Assembly: GCA_963823755.1 (NCBI GenBank)
Contig: CAWGMP010000028.1
Span: 62,001 to 126,000, forward strand
From: GCA-003244245 sp963823755
GTDB taxonomy: Bacteria > Actinomycetota > Actinomycetes > Mycobacteriales > Pseudonocardiaceae
Length of the DNA: 64,000 nt
Direction: 5' to 3'
The translations under genes and the position numbers were made by a program. Below are positions 46,964-55,099 of this stretch, piece by piece (positions within the stretch are counted from its first letter, which is position 1; the number at the start of each line of letters is the position of its first letter). The notes beneath the pieces were generated by a model. The model saw nothing but the letters and a program-made list of their open reading frames with translations. It made no database searches and was not told the DNA's origin.

Positions 46964-47443
46964 ATGAGTATCGCGGTCATGGGTATCGCCGCATTGGTCG
47001 CCTGGGTGATCACCGCGCTGGGCGGCTTCGTCATGTTGGGCCGGTGGATCTCCCGGGGCGGGCTGCGCCAGCAACGCAGCGGCGCCACCCGGTTCCCCGC
47101 CGGCCTGGTGTTCTCCCACTTCGGGCTTGCCGCGGGTGGCCTGGTGGTCTGGATCGCCTACCTGCTCACCAACCAGGATCGGCTGGCTTGGGTGGCCTTC
47201 GTGCTGCTGATCCCGGTCGCGCTGCTGGGTTTCATCATGCTGGCCCGGTGGGTCCCGGTCTACCGAGGCCGCGCGGTCACCGTCGGCGCGCGGCAGCCCA
47301 GTGCCTCCACCGGCTCCGGGCCGGTGGAAACGGAGCCAGCCGAGGGGCACTTGCCGGTCCCGGTTGTCGTCGCGCACGGCCTGTTCGCCGTGGTCACCGT
47401 GGTGTTGGTGCTGCTCACCGCTCTGGGTGTAGCTAGCAGCTGA
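46964..47443 (+). CDS. Hypothetical membrane protein
   Basis: 159 residues from ATG 46964, with AAGGAG 8 bases upstream; the longer frame to 46922 lacks this. Four hydrophobic spans: IAVMGIAALVAWVITALGGF; AGLVFSHFGLAAGGLVVWIA; LAWVAFVLLIPVALLGFIML; VVAHGLFAVVTVVLVLLTAL. The His residues in FSHFG and VAHGL are reminiscent of heme-binding membrane proteins, but this is inference. Co-transcribed with the DUF2231 gene. Confidence 0.75.
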   Translation: MSIAVMGIAALVAWVITALGGFVMLGRWISRGGLRQQRSGATRFPAGLVFSHFGLAAGGLVVWIAYLLTNQDRLAWVAFVLLIPVALLGFIMLARWVPVYRGRAVTVGARQPSASTGSGPVETEPAEGHLPVPVVVAHGLFAVVTVVLVLLTALGVASS

Positions 47444-47465
47444 GGTGCCCGATCGCGCGCACTAC

Positions 47466-47512
47466 CCCCGCCACCGTGCCCCAGCGCTGGATCGGTGGCG
47501 GGGCTTTCTTTC
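47466..47512 (+). terminator. Rho-independent terminator
   Basis: CCCCGCCACCG (47466-47476) pairs perfectly with CGGTGGCGGGG (47493-47503), 16-base loop, followed by CTTTCTTT. It lies 23 bases after the membrane-protein stop and ends the DUF2231 operon. Confidence 0.9.
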
Positions 47513-47580
47513 CCTCGTCAGCTCTGGCCGACCTCGTCGTTGTGGTTTGTCACGACCCCGTCGGCGTGACCCTGTGACTG

Positions 47581-47740
47581 TTACTGGCAAGGAGCGGGCG
47601 GTTCGGTGTTTGCCGGCCAGAGGGTCGTGGTGACGTAGACGGCGCCGGGAACGGTCAAGGCGTTCTGTACCCACCGGAGCTGGACGGTGAACAAGGTGGC
47701 AGCCGGCACGATCGACTGCACCTGCCCTGCATACTTTCCA
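47581..47740 (-). pseudogene. Possible short coding remnant
   Basis: One minus frame reads VQSIVPAATLFTVQLRWVQN, ALTVPGAVYVTTTLWPANTE, ending TAA at 47581. The composition is protein-like (strand-forming, few rare residues), but there is no good start and no known family. The remaining parts of 47513-47960 show nothing else. Confidence 0.25.
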
Positions 47741-47960
47741 TGAGGTCAGTCCACCACCTGCTCGACGCTCGCCGGCAACTGGCATAGGTGGTCCAGTGCG
47801 CCGAGACAATCTGGGTACACCGACGGCTGGGTACACCGACGGATCGATGCCCCGCACAAAGATTCGCCACCGAATCAATGCTGATCTTGAGTCGGCGGAG
47901 CGGTCGATAGTGGCGGCTAGGCACCGGCGCGCGATCCGCGGGAGCGTTCATCATGCCGCT

Positions 47961-48350
47961 ATGGCGAAAAGACAGCTTGTGTCCTCGGGTGCTCCGTGGG
48001 AGCCGCTCGTCGGTTATTCCCGCGCGGTGCGCGTCGGGCAGTGGGTGGCGGTCGCTGGGACGACGGCCGCCGCCGAAGGCGGTGGGGCAGTCGGCGGTGA
48101 CGACATCGGTGAGCAAACACGCGAGGCGTTGAAGCGGATTAAGGCTGCGTTGGAGCAGGCAGGTGCTCGTCTGGACGACGTCGTGCGGACCCGCATGTTC
48201 GTGACGGACATCAGCCGCTGGGAGGAGGTTGGTCGCGCTCACGGCGAGGTCTTCGCCGCCATCCGGCCGGCCACCTCAATGCTGGAGATCAGCAGCCTCA
48301 TCGACCCCGCGCTACTCGTAGAGATCGAGGCCGACGCCATCGTCCCGTAG
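47961..48350 (+). CDS. RidA/YjgF-family protein
   Basis: 129 residues from ATG 47961; the longer frame to 47796 is not family-like. RidA features: WEPLVGYSRAVRVGQWVAVA, IGEQTREALKRIKAALEQAG, LDDVVRTRMFVTDISRWEEV (Arg in VRTRMFV), and MLEISSLIDPALLVEIEADA with the C-terminal Glu. The YjgH-like subgroup deaminates enamine/imine intermediates or acts in catabolic pathways. The ribosome site is weak. Confidence 0.85.
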   Translation: MAKRQLVSSGAPWEPLVGYSRAVRVGQWVAVAGTTAAAEGGGAVGGDDIGEQTREALKRIKAALEQAGARLDDVVRTRMFVTDISRWEEVGRAHGEVFAAIRPATSMLEISSLIDPALLVEIEADAIVP

Positions 48351-48389
48351 CCGGATCCCCTGACGGCACAAGATTAAAAAAGAGGTTCC

Positions 48390-49262
48390 CTGGTGGCCGC
48401 TCCGAGCTCGGTGTGCGGGGTGGCCGCGCTGCGGGCCGGGCGTTCATTGAGTCCGTGCAGCTGTGCAACCATCTGGCCAACGTCGGCGACGTCCGGACGC
48501 TGGTGATCCACTCTGGCTCGCTGGTGGCAGGGTGTGGTCGGGCCCGGACGGGGGATCGACACCGACCGGTGGTTCGTGGTGTGCCCGAACGCGCTCGGCG
48601 GCTGCCAGGGCTCGACCGGGCCGGCCTCACTGGCGCCCGACGGGCGGCGATGGGGCAGCCGATGGCCCGCGATCACGATCCGGGACCAGGTAGCCGCCGA
48701 GATTCCCCTGGCCAACGCCCTTGGCGTGCGGGCCTGGGCCGCCGTGGTCGGCGGGTCGATGGGCGGCATGCGGGCGCTGGAATGGGCCCTGTGCCAACCC
48801 CACCGGGTACACTGCGCGCTCATCCTCGCCGTCGGCGCCCGAAGCCTCGGCCGACCAGATCGCGACCTGCTGAGTGCAGATCGACGCAATCCGCGCCGAC
48901 CCGAACTGGCACAGCGGCGACTACTACGACGCACCCACCGGCCCGGCCACCGGCATGGCTATCGCCCGCCGGATTGCGCACCTGACCTACCGCTGCGCCG
49001 CGGAGGTGGATACCCGGTTCGGCCGGACCGTCACTGCCGGAGGTGACCCCCTAAACGAGGGATTCGCGATCGAGTCATGGCTGGACCATGGCCGACGATC
49101 GTCGGCGTGGACTCCGACCGGCTCTACCCACTGCACCAACAGGCCGAACTCGCCGACCTGCTCGGCGTCGACCTGCAGGTAATCCGTTCCCAGCGGGGCC
49201 ACGACGGCTTCCTCGTGGAGACCGCCCAAGTCAACGCGGTACTGGCAGGTGCCTTCACCTGA
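48390..49262 (+). pseudogene. metX: Homoserine O-acetyltransferase, multiply frameshifted
   Basis: The MetX sequence can be followed across at least three frames: LRAGRAFIESVQLCNHLANV; GPGRGIDTDRWFVVCPNALG then GCQGSTGPAS, with the nucleophile elbow AAVVGGSMGGMRALEWAL; then VQIDAIRADPNWHSGDYYDA; then GDPLNEGFAIESWLDH; and finally VGVDSDRLYPLHQQAELADL with QRGHDGFLVE (catalytic Asp and His). Several shifts and internal losses show decay. The intact enzyme makes O-acetylhomoserine for methionine synthesis. Confidence 0.85.
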
Positions 49263-49552
49263 ACCGGTCGCCCACCGCGTACCTCCGCCAGCTCAGATCC
49301 CCGGCGCTCAGCTCTGCCCACCGAGCACCGATCGCAGCGTCCACCGGTAGCGCGATACGGTGAGTGCCAGGCGCCCGCATACTTGACCAGTGGGCGGAAG
49401 TGTAGGCGACGAGGCTCGGTGGCCGGCTGCTGTATAAGTGCGCAGCAGATCGAGGTGCTCGCGGCCATAAGCACGATCCCAGTCTCCGAGAGAAGAAAAC
49501 TTGTGACACCGGCAGATCTGCGGTGAAGACTGACTGGGATTATTCAGGACCC
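49263..49552. other. Intergenic, nothing recognised
   Basis: About 290 bases between the metX remnant and the leader-peptide promoter. No supportable ORF. Confidence 0.3.
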
Positions 49553-49587
49553 TTGACACCCCCGTAGTGATCTGGTGAACTCAAAGC
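49553..49587 (+). promoter_or_regulatory. Leaderless promoter of the cysteine leader peptide
   Basis: TTGACA (49553-49558), a 17-base spacer, TGAACT (49576-49581), then 6 bases to the GTG at 49588. This spacing puts the transcription start on or next to the GTG, so the leader would be translated from a leaderless mRNA, as known for mycobacterial polycysteine leaders. Confidence 0.65.
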
Positions 49588-49665
49588 GTGAAGCCGACGG
49601 TCACGCTTACCAGGCGGCGACACGTGGATCTGCTCCGCGTCGCCGCGCAGGCGTGTTGCTGCTGA
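49588..49665 (+). CDS. Polycysteine leader peptide (putative cysteine attenuator)
   Basis: 25 codons from GTG: the peptide has the TRRRHVDLLRVAAQACCC ending. It matches the actinobacterial leader type RRHVDLLRVASALC with three consecutive C-terminal Cys codons (TGT TGC TGC) before TGA. Polycysteine leaderless short ORFs of this kind act as cysteine-responsive attenuators of downstream sulfur genes in mycobacteria. Here 278 bases separate it from the carbonic anhydrase start, enough for an attenuation structure. Confidence 0.75.
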   Translation: MKPTVTLTRRRHVDLLRVAAQACCC

Positions 49666-49943
49666 CCAGCTGAGCCCTATCGGCTCCGTTTGCCCTGCCT
49701 GAGGTCCCCTTACCGGGCACAATCCCGGTCGCGCCGGCAGGCCACTAATCTTCGCACCGGTCGCCGTCGGCGTACCGCTTCACATCAGGCCCGCTGACGA
49801 TGAATCATGCCCAGAATGCGGTAGAAGCGATCCTTGGATCTCGACGCAGCCCTGTAATTAGGCCGTGTGTCGTCCGAATCGACCTCCCCACCGTACGACC
49901 GATTCCCGGTGCCCGAATTCATCCCCGCACACGAGGAGAATCT
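49666..49943 (+). promoter_or_regulatory. Possible attenuator region between leader and carbonic anhydrase
   Basis: 278 bases with several short GC-rich inverted segments around 49665-49740 (for example GAGCCCTATCGGCTC). No ORF is recognised. If the leader controls carbonic anhydrase, ribosome stalling at its Cys codons would act through structures here. I could not fold it. Confidence 0.35.
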
Positions 49944-50501
49944 GTGTCTGTCACCGATGAACTGCTCGCCAACAACGCCCGTTACACCGAGACCTTCTCC
50001 GGGCCGCTGCCGCTGCCGCCCGCCAAGCACGTCGCCGTCGTGGCCTGCATGGACGCCCGCCTGGACGTCTACCGCATCCTGGGCCTCAACGAGGGCGAAG
50101 CGCACGTCATCCGCAACGCCGGAGGCGTGGTCACCGACGACGAGATCCGCTCGCTGGCGATCAGTCAGCGGCTGCTCGGCACCCAGGAGATCATCCTGAT
50201 CCACCACACCGACTGCGGGATGCTCACCTTCACCGACGACCAGTTCAAGAAGTCCATCCAGGACGACACCGGGATCAAGCCGGCCTGGTCCGCCGAGGCG
50301 TTCCCGGACCTTGACGAGGACGTCCGGCAGTCCGTCGCCCGGATCAAGGCCAGCCCGTTCGTGCCGAACAAGGACTCGATCCGCGGGTTCGTCTTCGACG
50401 TGGCGACCGGCAAGCTCAACGAGGCTCAGGATCCTCATCACAGTCCCGCCGAGCTGTCCACCTCCTTCCTAGGTCGCCTGGCCAGACGCCTAGGAGCGTG
50501 A
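49944..50501 (+). CDS. Beta-class carbonic anhydrase
   Basis: 185 residues from GTG 49944 (GAGGAG 5 bases upstream); the longer frame to 49800 runs into the attenuator region. Zinc ligands and active site: VVACMDARLDVYRILGLNEG (Cys and the Asp-Arg dyad), HVIRNAGGVVTDDEIRSLAI, and IILIHHTDCGMLTFTDDQFK (His-x-x-Cys). Interconverts CO2 and bicarbonate. The polycysteine leader upstream suggests co-regulation with sulfur metabolism; related proteins occur beside sulfate transporters. Confidence 0.93.
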   Translation: MSVTDELLANNARYTETFSGPLPLPPAKHVAVVACMDARLDVYRILGLNEGEAHVIRNAGGVVTDDEIRSLAISQRLLGTQEIILIHHTDCGMLTFTDDQFKKSIQDDTGIKPAWSAEAFPDLDEDVRQSVARIKASPFVPNKDSIRGFVFDVATGKLNEAQDPHHSPAELSTSFLGRLARRLGA

Positions 50502-50588
50502 GGACGGGAACGGTGCTGCTACGCCACTCCTGAAGCGAGCTCACTACCACCCGACCCCAACGATCGCCACACAGGAAGGGTCAAAGGC

Positions 50589-51185
50589 ATGACCACGACG
50601 ACTCCCAGCGGCGCCATGCACGGCGCATTGCGCGCGGGTAAACAACCGCGCTACCGGGTGAAGGAACTCCGCGCGAATGGCGGCCATACCGCGCCGGTGG
50701 GGTCCGCGGAAGAAATCACCTGGCTCATCACCCACCTGCAGACGGTGGTTGCTGCTAGCCCCGCGGCCTGGGCAGGCAGGGGAATGACCCTACTGCAACT
50801 CACCGCGCTGCATATCATTGGCGCGCAGGCACCAGTCACCCTCACCGACGTGGCCCACGCCCTGGGGACCAGGCCACCGGCGACCAGCGCAATGGTCGAT
50901 CGACTGATCCGCACCGGGTTGGTGTCCAGGGCGCCGGACCCGAAAGACCGTCGGCGCGTCGAATTGACCATCACCGACCACGCCAGAACAATGATCGGCG
51001 AAATCGATTTGAGTACCGCCCAACGCCTCCAGGCGGCGCTTGACGACATGGGCCCGCAGGGTCGCCGCTACCTTCTCGACATGCTCAGGGACACCATACG
51101 ACGATCCGCCGGACAGTCAACAAAACGCTGCTCTTCTCGCAGTGTAGAAGCACCAAGTGCGGGCCCGGGTCCACTCCCACACTAG
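50589..51185 (+). CDS. MarR-family transcriptional regulator
   Basis: 198 residues from ATG 50589. Winged helix: GMTLLQLTALHIIGAQAPVT, LTDVAHALGTRPPATSAMVD (recognition helix), RLIRTGLVSRAPDPKDRRRV with the wing DPKDRR, then ELTITDHARTMIGE. The N-terminal 35 residues and the Ser-rich C-terminal tail are not conserved. It follows carbonic anhydrase by 87 bases on the same strand. Confidence 0.85.
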   Translation: MTTTTPSGAMHGALRAGKQPRYRVKELRANGGHTAPVGSAEEITWLITHLQTVVAASPAAWAGRGMTLLQLTALHIIGAQAPVTLTDVAHALGTRPPATSAMVDRLIRTGLVSRAPDPKDRRRVELTITDHARTMIGEIDLSTAQRLQAALDDMGPQGRRYLLDMLRDTIRRSAGQSTKRCSSRSVEAPSAGPGPLPH

Positions 51186-51837
51186 CCCGCCGATGCTGCC
51201 CGAGCAGGGTGCTACACAGAGTTGATGCTCAAGCCGCGGTATCGCCGCGCTCGTCTTGTGCCTGGGCTGCGGGATCTACCTCCGGCTGCCAGCGCTGTTG
51301 CGCAGCCGCAGGGGCCTTAATGCTGATCCGGGTGAAACCAATGACGCGAAGTTTCGGTCCTGCCGACATCTTCGAGTCGCTGGGCAAATCGGGAAGGAGA
51401 TCGGTCTTCGGTTCACCGGCCGCTGTGCCCGACACATCTCAAAACGATGAGAGTGAAGTTCCTTCGCTGAAGCTGACAGGACTGTTGTTGATCTGGTGTG
51501 GTGAGTTTGTGTTCGAACAGGTGCTTACCAAGAGGCGGTACGTGGATTATGCCCGTGCTGTCTCGCACGCCTGTCGTCCTTGATGATACTGCGCCCCGCG
51601 CACGGTAGGTTCAGTCTCTAGGCTGCTCACCTTCATCGTTACCGGTACGTCCGCGCGAGGCTCGTGACACGCGTATGACCGATTACCGACCGCTCGTCAT
51701 GGTGGGAAGACCCGCCACCGTTCCCGCTTCTCTTCCCGGACCAGTCGCCGCGGCATGTGCTCAACTCGCATCGTTCGGGTTCGTGTGTCATTTCGCGGTA
51801 TCCGGATCGTTGCAGCCGCTCCCAGGAGATCCGCTAT
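51186..51837. other. 650-base region without recognised gene
   Basis: Short frames only. A frame around 51758-51830 reads PRHVLNSHRSGSCVISRY, which superficially resembles the RRHVDLxRV leader type but lacks key residues and a start. It contains the promoter region of the monooxygenase gene. Confidence 0.35.
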
Positions 51838-52703
51838 GTCAAAAAACGCGACGGCAGAGCAACTGAAGTTCGCCTATTGGGTTCCGAACGTGAGCGGTGG
51901 GCTGGTCACGAGCACTATCGACCAGAGCACCGATTGGGGGTTTGAGTACAACAAGGAGTTGGCGGTGCGGGCCGAGCGTGCCGGCTTCGACTATGCGCTG
52001 AGCCAGGTGCGCTACATGGCCAGCTACGGCGCGGAGTACCAGCATGAGTCGAGCAGCTTCAGCCTCGCACTGCTACAGTGCTGGCCACCGAACGGCTCAA
52101 GGTCATCGCCGCGGTCCATCCCGGGCTGTGGCACCCCGGAGTGCTCGCCAAGCTCGGCGCTACCGCGGACCATCTGTCCCGCGGCCGCTTCGCAGTCAAT
52201 GTGGTCAGTGGGTGGTTCAAGGCAGAATTCACCGCGCTCGGTGAGCCGTGGCTGAGCACGACGAACGTTACCGCCGCTCGGAGGAGTTCATCCGAGCGCT
52301 GCGGGGCGTCTGGACTGAGGACGACTTCTCCTTCGCCGGTGACTTCTACCGGTTTCGGAACTTCTCACTCAACCCAAGCCGCTCAGTACCGCCGCTCGGC
52401 CGCACCCGGAGATCTTCCAGGGCGGCAACTCGACGGCTGCCCGACGGATGGCCGGCCTGCGGTGGAGGGTTTCCGCGACGCGGTGACCCAGGCCGGTGCG
52501 TCCACATCGAACTCCACGGGTATGTGGGCGGACTCATCGTTTGAGGATCTCGTCCAGTACAACGACGGCTTCCGAACCCGGCTGATCGGGACGCCGGAGC
52601 AGATCGCGCAGCGCATCGTCGCCTACAAGCGCCTCGGGGTGAACCTGCTACTGCTCGGATTCCTGCACTACCACGAGGAAGTCGACTATTTCGGTCGCCA
52701 CGT
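51838..52703 (+). pseudogene. Luciferase-like flavin monooxygenase (SfnG/SsuD-type), frameshifted and 3'-truncated
   Basis: From ATG 51838: LKFAYWVPNVSGGLVTSTID, then WGFEYNKELAVRAERAGFDY, ALSQVRYMASYGAEYQHESS. At about 52070 it shifts: VIAAVHPGLWHPGVLAKLGA, LSRGRFAVNVVSGWFKAEFT. Another frame gives YRRSEEFIRALRGVWTEDDF, and a further one GTPEQIAQRIVAYKRLGVNL to VDYFGRHV. The order matches dimethylsulfone/alkanesulfonate monooxygenases. The gene runs into an acetyltransferase repeat at about 52704, so the 3' end was replaced by recombination. Confidence 0.8.
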
Positions 52704-52809
52704 GGCAAGGCGTGGGCGAAAGCCGACGACTGTGTCGTCTTGTCGAGCGCCACGACCGTGGCTGCTCCCGGTGTTAGAAACGCGCGTATCGCCCGGTGCG
52801 GGTCGCTAG
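52704..52809 (-). pseudogene. GNAT acetyltransferase remnant, repeat copy 2 (5' part only)
   Basis: The first about 35 codons of the same gene as at 40144-40450 and 61413-61669 (IRAFLTPGAATVVALDKTTQ), cut where it joins the monooxygenase pseudogene. The tRNA-Ser(CGA) fragment lies 100 bases upstream, as in copy 3. Confidence 0.7.
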
Positions 52810-52909
52810 GTGGACGTTGGCTAGTCCTCCGTCGTGGCAGACAAATGCAACCAGCCGCGCAGACAACGGCCACCGGTAAAATCAGATGACCAGTGTTTTA
52901 CCTGGTAGA

Positions 52910-52967
52910 TGGCGGTAGCGGTGGGATGTGAACTCACGGAGGGCGTGAACCCTCACGCGCTTTCGAG
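52910..52967 (-). repeat. 3' fragment of tRNA-Ser(CGA), att scar A
   Basis: Reads on the minus strand from anticodon loop CTCGAAA through variable arm GGGTTCACGCCCTC to the CGCTACCGCCA 3' end. The bases 5' of the loop do not pair with GCGCG, so the tRNA is incomplete. The T stem has two changes relative to the intact arm at 61742-61758. It differs from scar B (61730-61787) at three positions. Confidence 0.8.
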
Positions 52968-53059
52968 GTCCGTCCCTCCCCGTTTGCGGCCGTTTCGACA
53001 CATGTTGTCCTGCGGGTTCAGCGAAGGATGGTACGTGGGGGCCTCCCCGTACGGGCATG

Positions 53060-53082
53060 AACTGAGACGGAAACTGAGACGG
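53060..53082. repeat. Paired ACTGAGAC direct repeats next to att scar A
   Basis: AACTGAGACGG occurs twice with one base between, 93 bases beyond the anticodon end of scar A. An equivalent pair is 95 bases beyond scar B. They look like arm-type integrase sites of an attP region. Confidence 0.55.
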
Positions 53083-53142
53083 TAGAGGGAGGGCGAGCTG
53101 GCGAGCCCGCCGCCGTCGAGGCACCGGGCCGGGGGTTTACCA

Positions 53143-53177
53143 CCCCGCTACCTGCCATCCAGTGGCAGGTAGCGGGG
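53143..53177. repeat. Perfect 15-bp stem-loop
   Basis: CCCCGCTACCTGCCA and TGGCAGGTAGCGGGG are perfect inverted copies with a 5-base loop. It lies between the att scar and the toxin-antitoxin genes. No T-tract. Could be a recombination-directionality or transfer-related structure, or a terminator. Confidence 0.7.
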
Positions 53178-53381
53178 GCCCTCTACTCTGGTAACCCCTA
53201 GGTAACGGGCCCTGACCAGCGCGGTAGTGGGGGGTAGACCCCTGTCGGCCCATCCCCAGCGAGCCCGTCTCACCCCCGTAGAGCCTCGCTTACCGGACCG
53301 GTCCGCGTCGTCTCGACTGACGATCTCTTGGAGCACCAGCACGTTCCCCTTCCGCTGCTGGTGAGGCTCTACGATGATGGC

Positions 53382-53660
53382 ATGAATCAGCAGCCGGTGA
53401 GCGTCTCGACGGACGGGTTCGAGGCGTGGCACGATGCTGTGCGCCGTGCCGAGAACGGCGAGACCGTCGCGGTGATCGCACACGGTGAGCATGTGGCCGA
53501 CGTCGTGCCTTCCGGTGAGCTGGAGCGGTTGCGCGAGACGATCGAGGTGCTGTCCGACCCGGAGGCCGTCCGGGCTTTGGCCGACACCGAACCGGTGGTG
53601 TTTGGCCGCGACGCGGTCCGCGCCCTGGTCGCTGAGCGGGTCGCCCGTGAGGGCCGGTGA
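53382..53660 (+). CDS. Type II antitoxin, Phd/YefM family
   Basis: 92 residues from ATG 53382 (the longer frame to 53328 is not family-like). VSVSTDGFEAWHDAVRRAEN then GETVAVIAHGEHVADVVPSG is the Phd/YefM DNA-binding fold, followed by an acidic helical C-terminus that would wrap the toxin. Its stop overlaps the toxin start by 4 bases (GTGA). Confidence 0.85.
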   Translation: MNQQPVSVSTDGFEAWHDAVRRAENGETVAVIAHGEHVADVVPSGELERLRETIEVLSDPEAVRALADTEPVVFGRDAVRALVAERVAREGR

Positions 53661-53938
53661 CCGGCCAGCCCTACGAGATCGACCTGACTCGCACCGCCCG
53701 TCGCGCCCTGGCTGAACGACTCCCCCTTGAGGTGGTCATCGGCGCGTCGGAGTTCATCAATGGCCCCTTGGCAGACAATCCGCAGCGAGTCGGCAAGGAA
53801 CTGGATAAGCCATACCACGGCGTGTACTCGGCACGAGTAATGCAGGAATGGCGTGTGCTCTACGTCATCGATGAGACGCAACACCGCGTGACCATCCGAG
53901 ATATCAGCCACCGCCGCGACACCTACCGCGCTCACTAG
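53657..53938 (+). CDS. Type II toxin, RelE/ParE family
   Basis: 93 residues from GTG 53657. Basic: YEIDLTRTARRALAERLPLE, NPQRVGKELDKPYHGVYSAR and EWRVLYVIDETQHRVTIRDI, SHRRDTYRAH, the RelE fold with the conserved Arg and the YR-type C-terminal motif. Likely a ribosome-dependent mRNA interferase neutralised by the upstream antitoxin; both genes are intact. Confidence 0.88.
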   Translation: MTGQPYEIDLTRTARRALAERLPLEVVIGASEFINGPLADNPQRVGKELDKPYHGVYSARVMQEWRVLYVIDETQHRVTIRDISHRRDTYRAH

Positions 53939-53972
53939 CGCGTCACGCTCGTATGCGTCGAGTTCGTCCTGC

Positions 53973-54305
53973 TTAAGTATTCGAATCCAAGGGACGCCCG
54001 GGACGGTGGGGATACGTCCATTTTTTGGCGACCAGGAGACGATGCCAGCGCAGGATCGTGCCCGGCGTGACCAAGCGATGCCTGCGCAGCATCGTGGGCA
54101 GAACCCGGACCAGCGCGGCGAACACCGCTCGATCCGCCCAGTCCAGACGGGGCTTCGGGTTGGCTCTACGCAGCACGGTGATTTCGTGGCGTAGCACCAG
54201 GAGTTCGATGTTCTTGGACGCCGACAGCGACCGAGCAACAACAGCAGGTTCAGCAGTCGGAGGAAGACCAGGCAGAGTAGACGCAACGACACGGCACACG
54301 ATCAT
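53973..54305 (-). pseudogene. Integrase-core transposase N-terminal fragment
   Basis: SASKNIELLVLRHEITVLRR, LDWADRAVFAALVRVLPTML and RRHRLVTPGTILRWHRLLVA are the N-terminal 110 residues of a common actinobacterial rve-type transposase (IS3/IS481-like). The gene stops where the DDE catalytic core should begin. It abuts the IS1182-like remnant on the other strand. Confidence 0.75.
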
Positions 54306-54360
54306 GCCCTGCCCGCCGGAGCCCGCCGATCTCCCAGGTCAGCGGCACGGGCCGAATTCT

Positions 54361-54918
54361 GGAACCCGCGGGTACGGCGACTCGGCCTATGGCACGGGTG
54401 AGCTGCGTGGTGAGATCGAGCGGGCCGGGCACCGCCCGGTGATCAAGCCCAAGCCGGTGCAGCCGGCGGTCGCCGGCGGATTCACCCTCGACGACTTCAC
54501 CGTCGATGAGGGCGCCGGCACGGTCACCTGCCCGGCCGGTCAGACCCGGCCGGTGTCAGCGACCCAGATGGTGACCTTCGGTGCGTTGTGCCGCGACTGC
54601 CCGCTGCGCGCAGCGTGCACCACAGCCCAGAGCGGACGCACGATGGTCGGCCACGAACGCGACGACCTACTGCGCGCGGTCCGCGCGGACTGGGCGGCTG
54701 ACCCCGCCCTGCGCGAGGACTACCGAACCTACCGGCCCAACACCGAACGCACCGTCTCCCAGGTCGCCACCCACAGCGGGCGGCGGATCAAGCTGCGCTA
54801 CCGCGGCACTACCAAGAACAACGCCTGGCTCAAGTGCCGCACCGCCGCGCTGAACCTGCGCAACCTCCTCGGCCGCGGTCTCACCCGCGTCGACCGAACC
54901 TGGGTCCTGGCCACCTGA
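54361..54918 (+). pseudogene. IS1182-family transposase C-terminal fragment
   Basis: From about 54367: YGDSAYGTGELRGEIERAGH, then a Cys cluster VTCPAGQTRPVS ... CRDCPLRAACTT typical of IS1182 transposases, and the C-terminal VSQVATHSGRRIKLRYRGTT with NNAWLKCRTAALNLRNLLGR. The N-terminal half with the first catalytic residues is absent. Confidence 0.8.
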
Positions 54919-55099
54919 CCGGCCCCAGGGCGCCCAGGACCACCGAAAGGAGGGCCCACCGAGTACTCCGGGCAGCCCAACCGCGGGCGCTCCCGCCCCA
55001 ACCTGCCGTGCTCGGCCCGGCCGCGACCACCCACCACCAATTCCCCGGGTACCGCGCGCAGTCCGGCCGGGCCACCACCGAGCCCACGAACCGGCTTCT
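54919..55099. other. Intergenic between IS1182 remnant and XRE gene
   Basis: Probably the IS1182 3' flank. Proline-rich open frames have no family signature. Confidence 0.3.

Noticed and set aside
49588..49665. Polycysteine leader considered as a random short ORF
   Set aside because: Rejected the null reading because the RRHVDLLRVA signature, triple Cys codons and correctly spaced promoter coincide.
51758..51830. Possible second RRHV-type leader peptide before the monooxygenase pseudogene
   Set aside because: Lacks a start codon in frame, the DL..RV core and terminal Cys codons.
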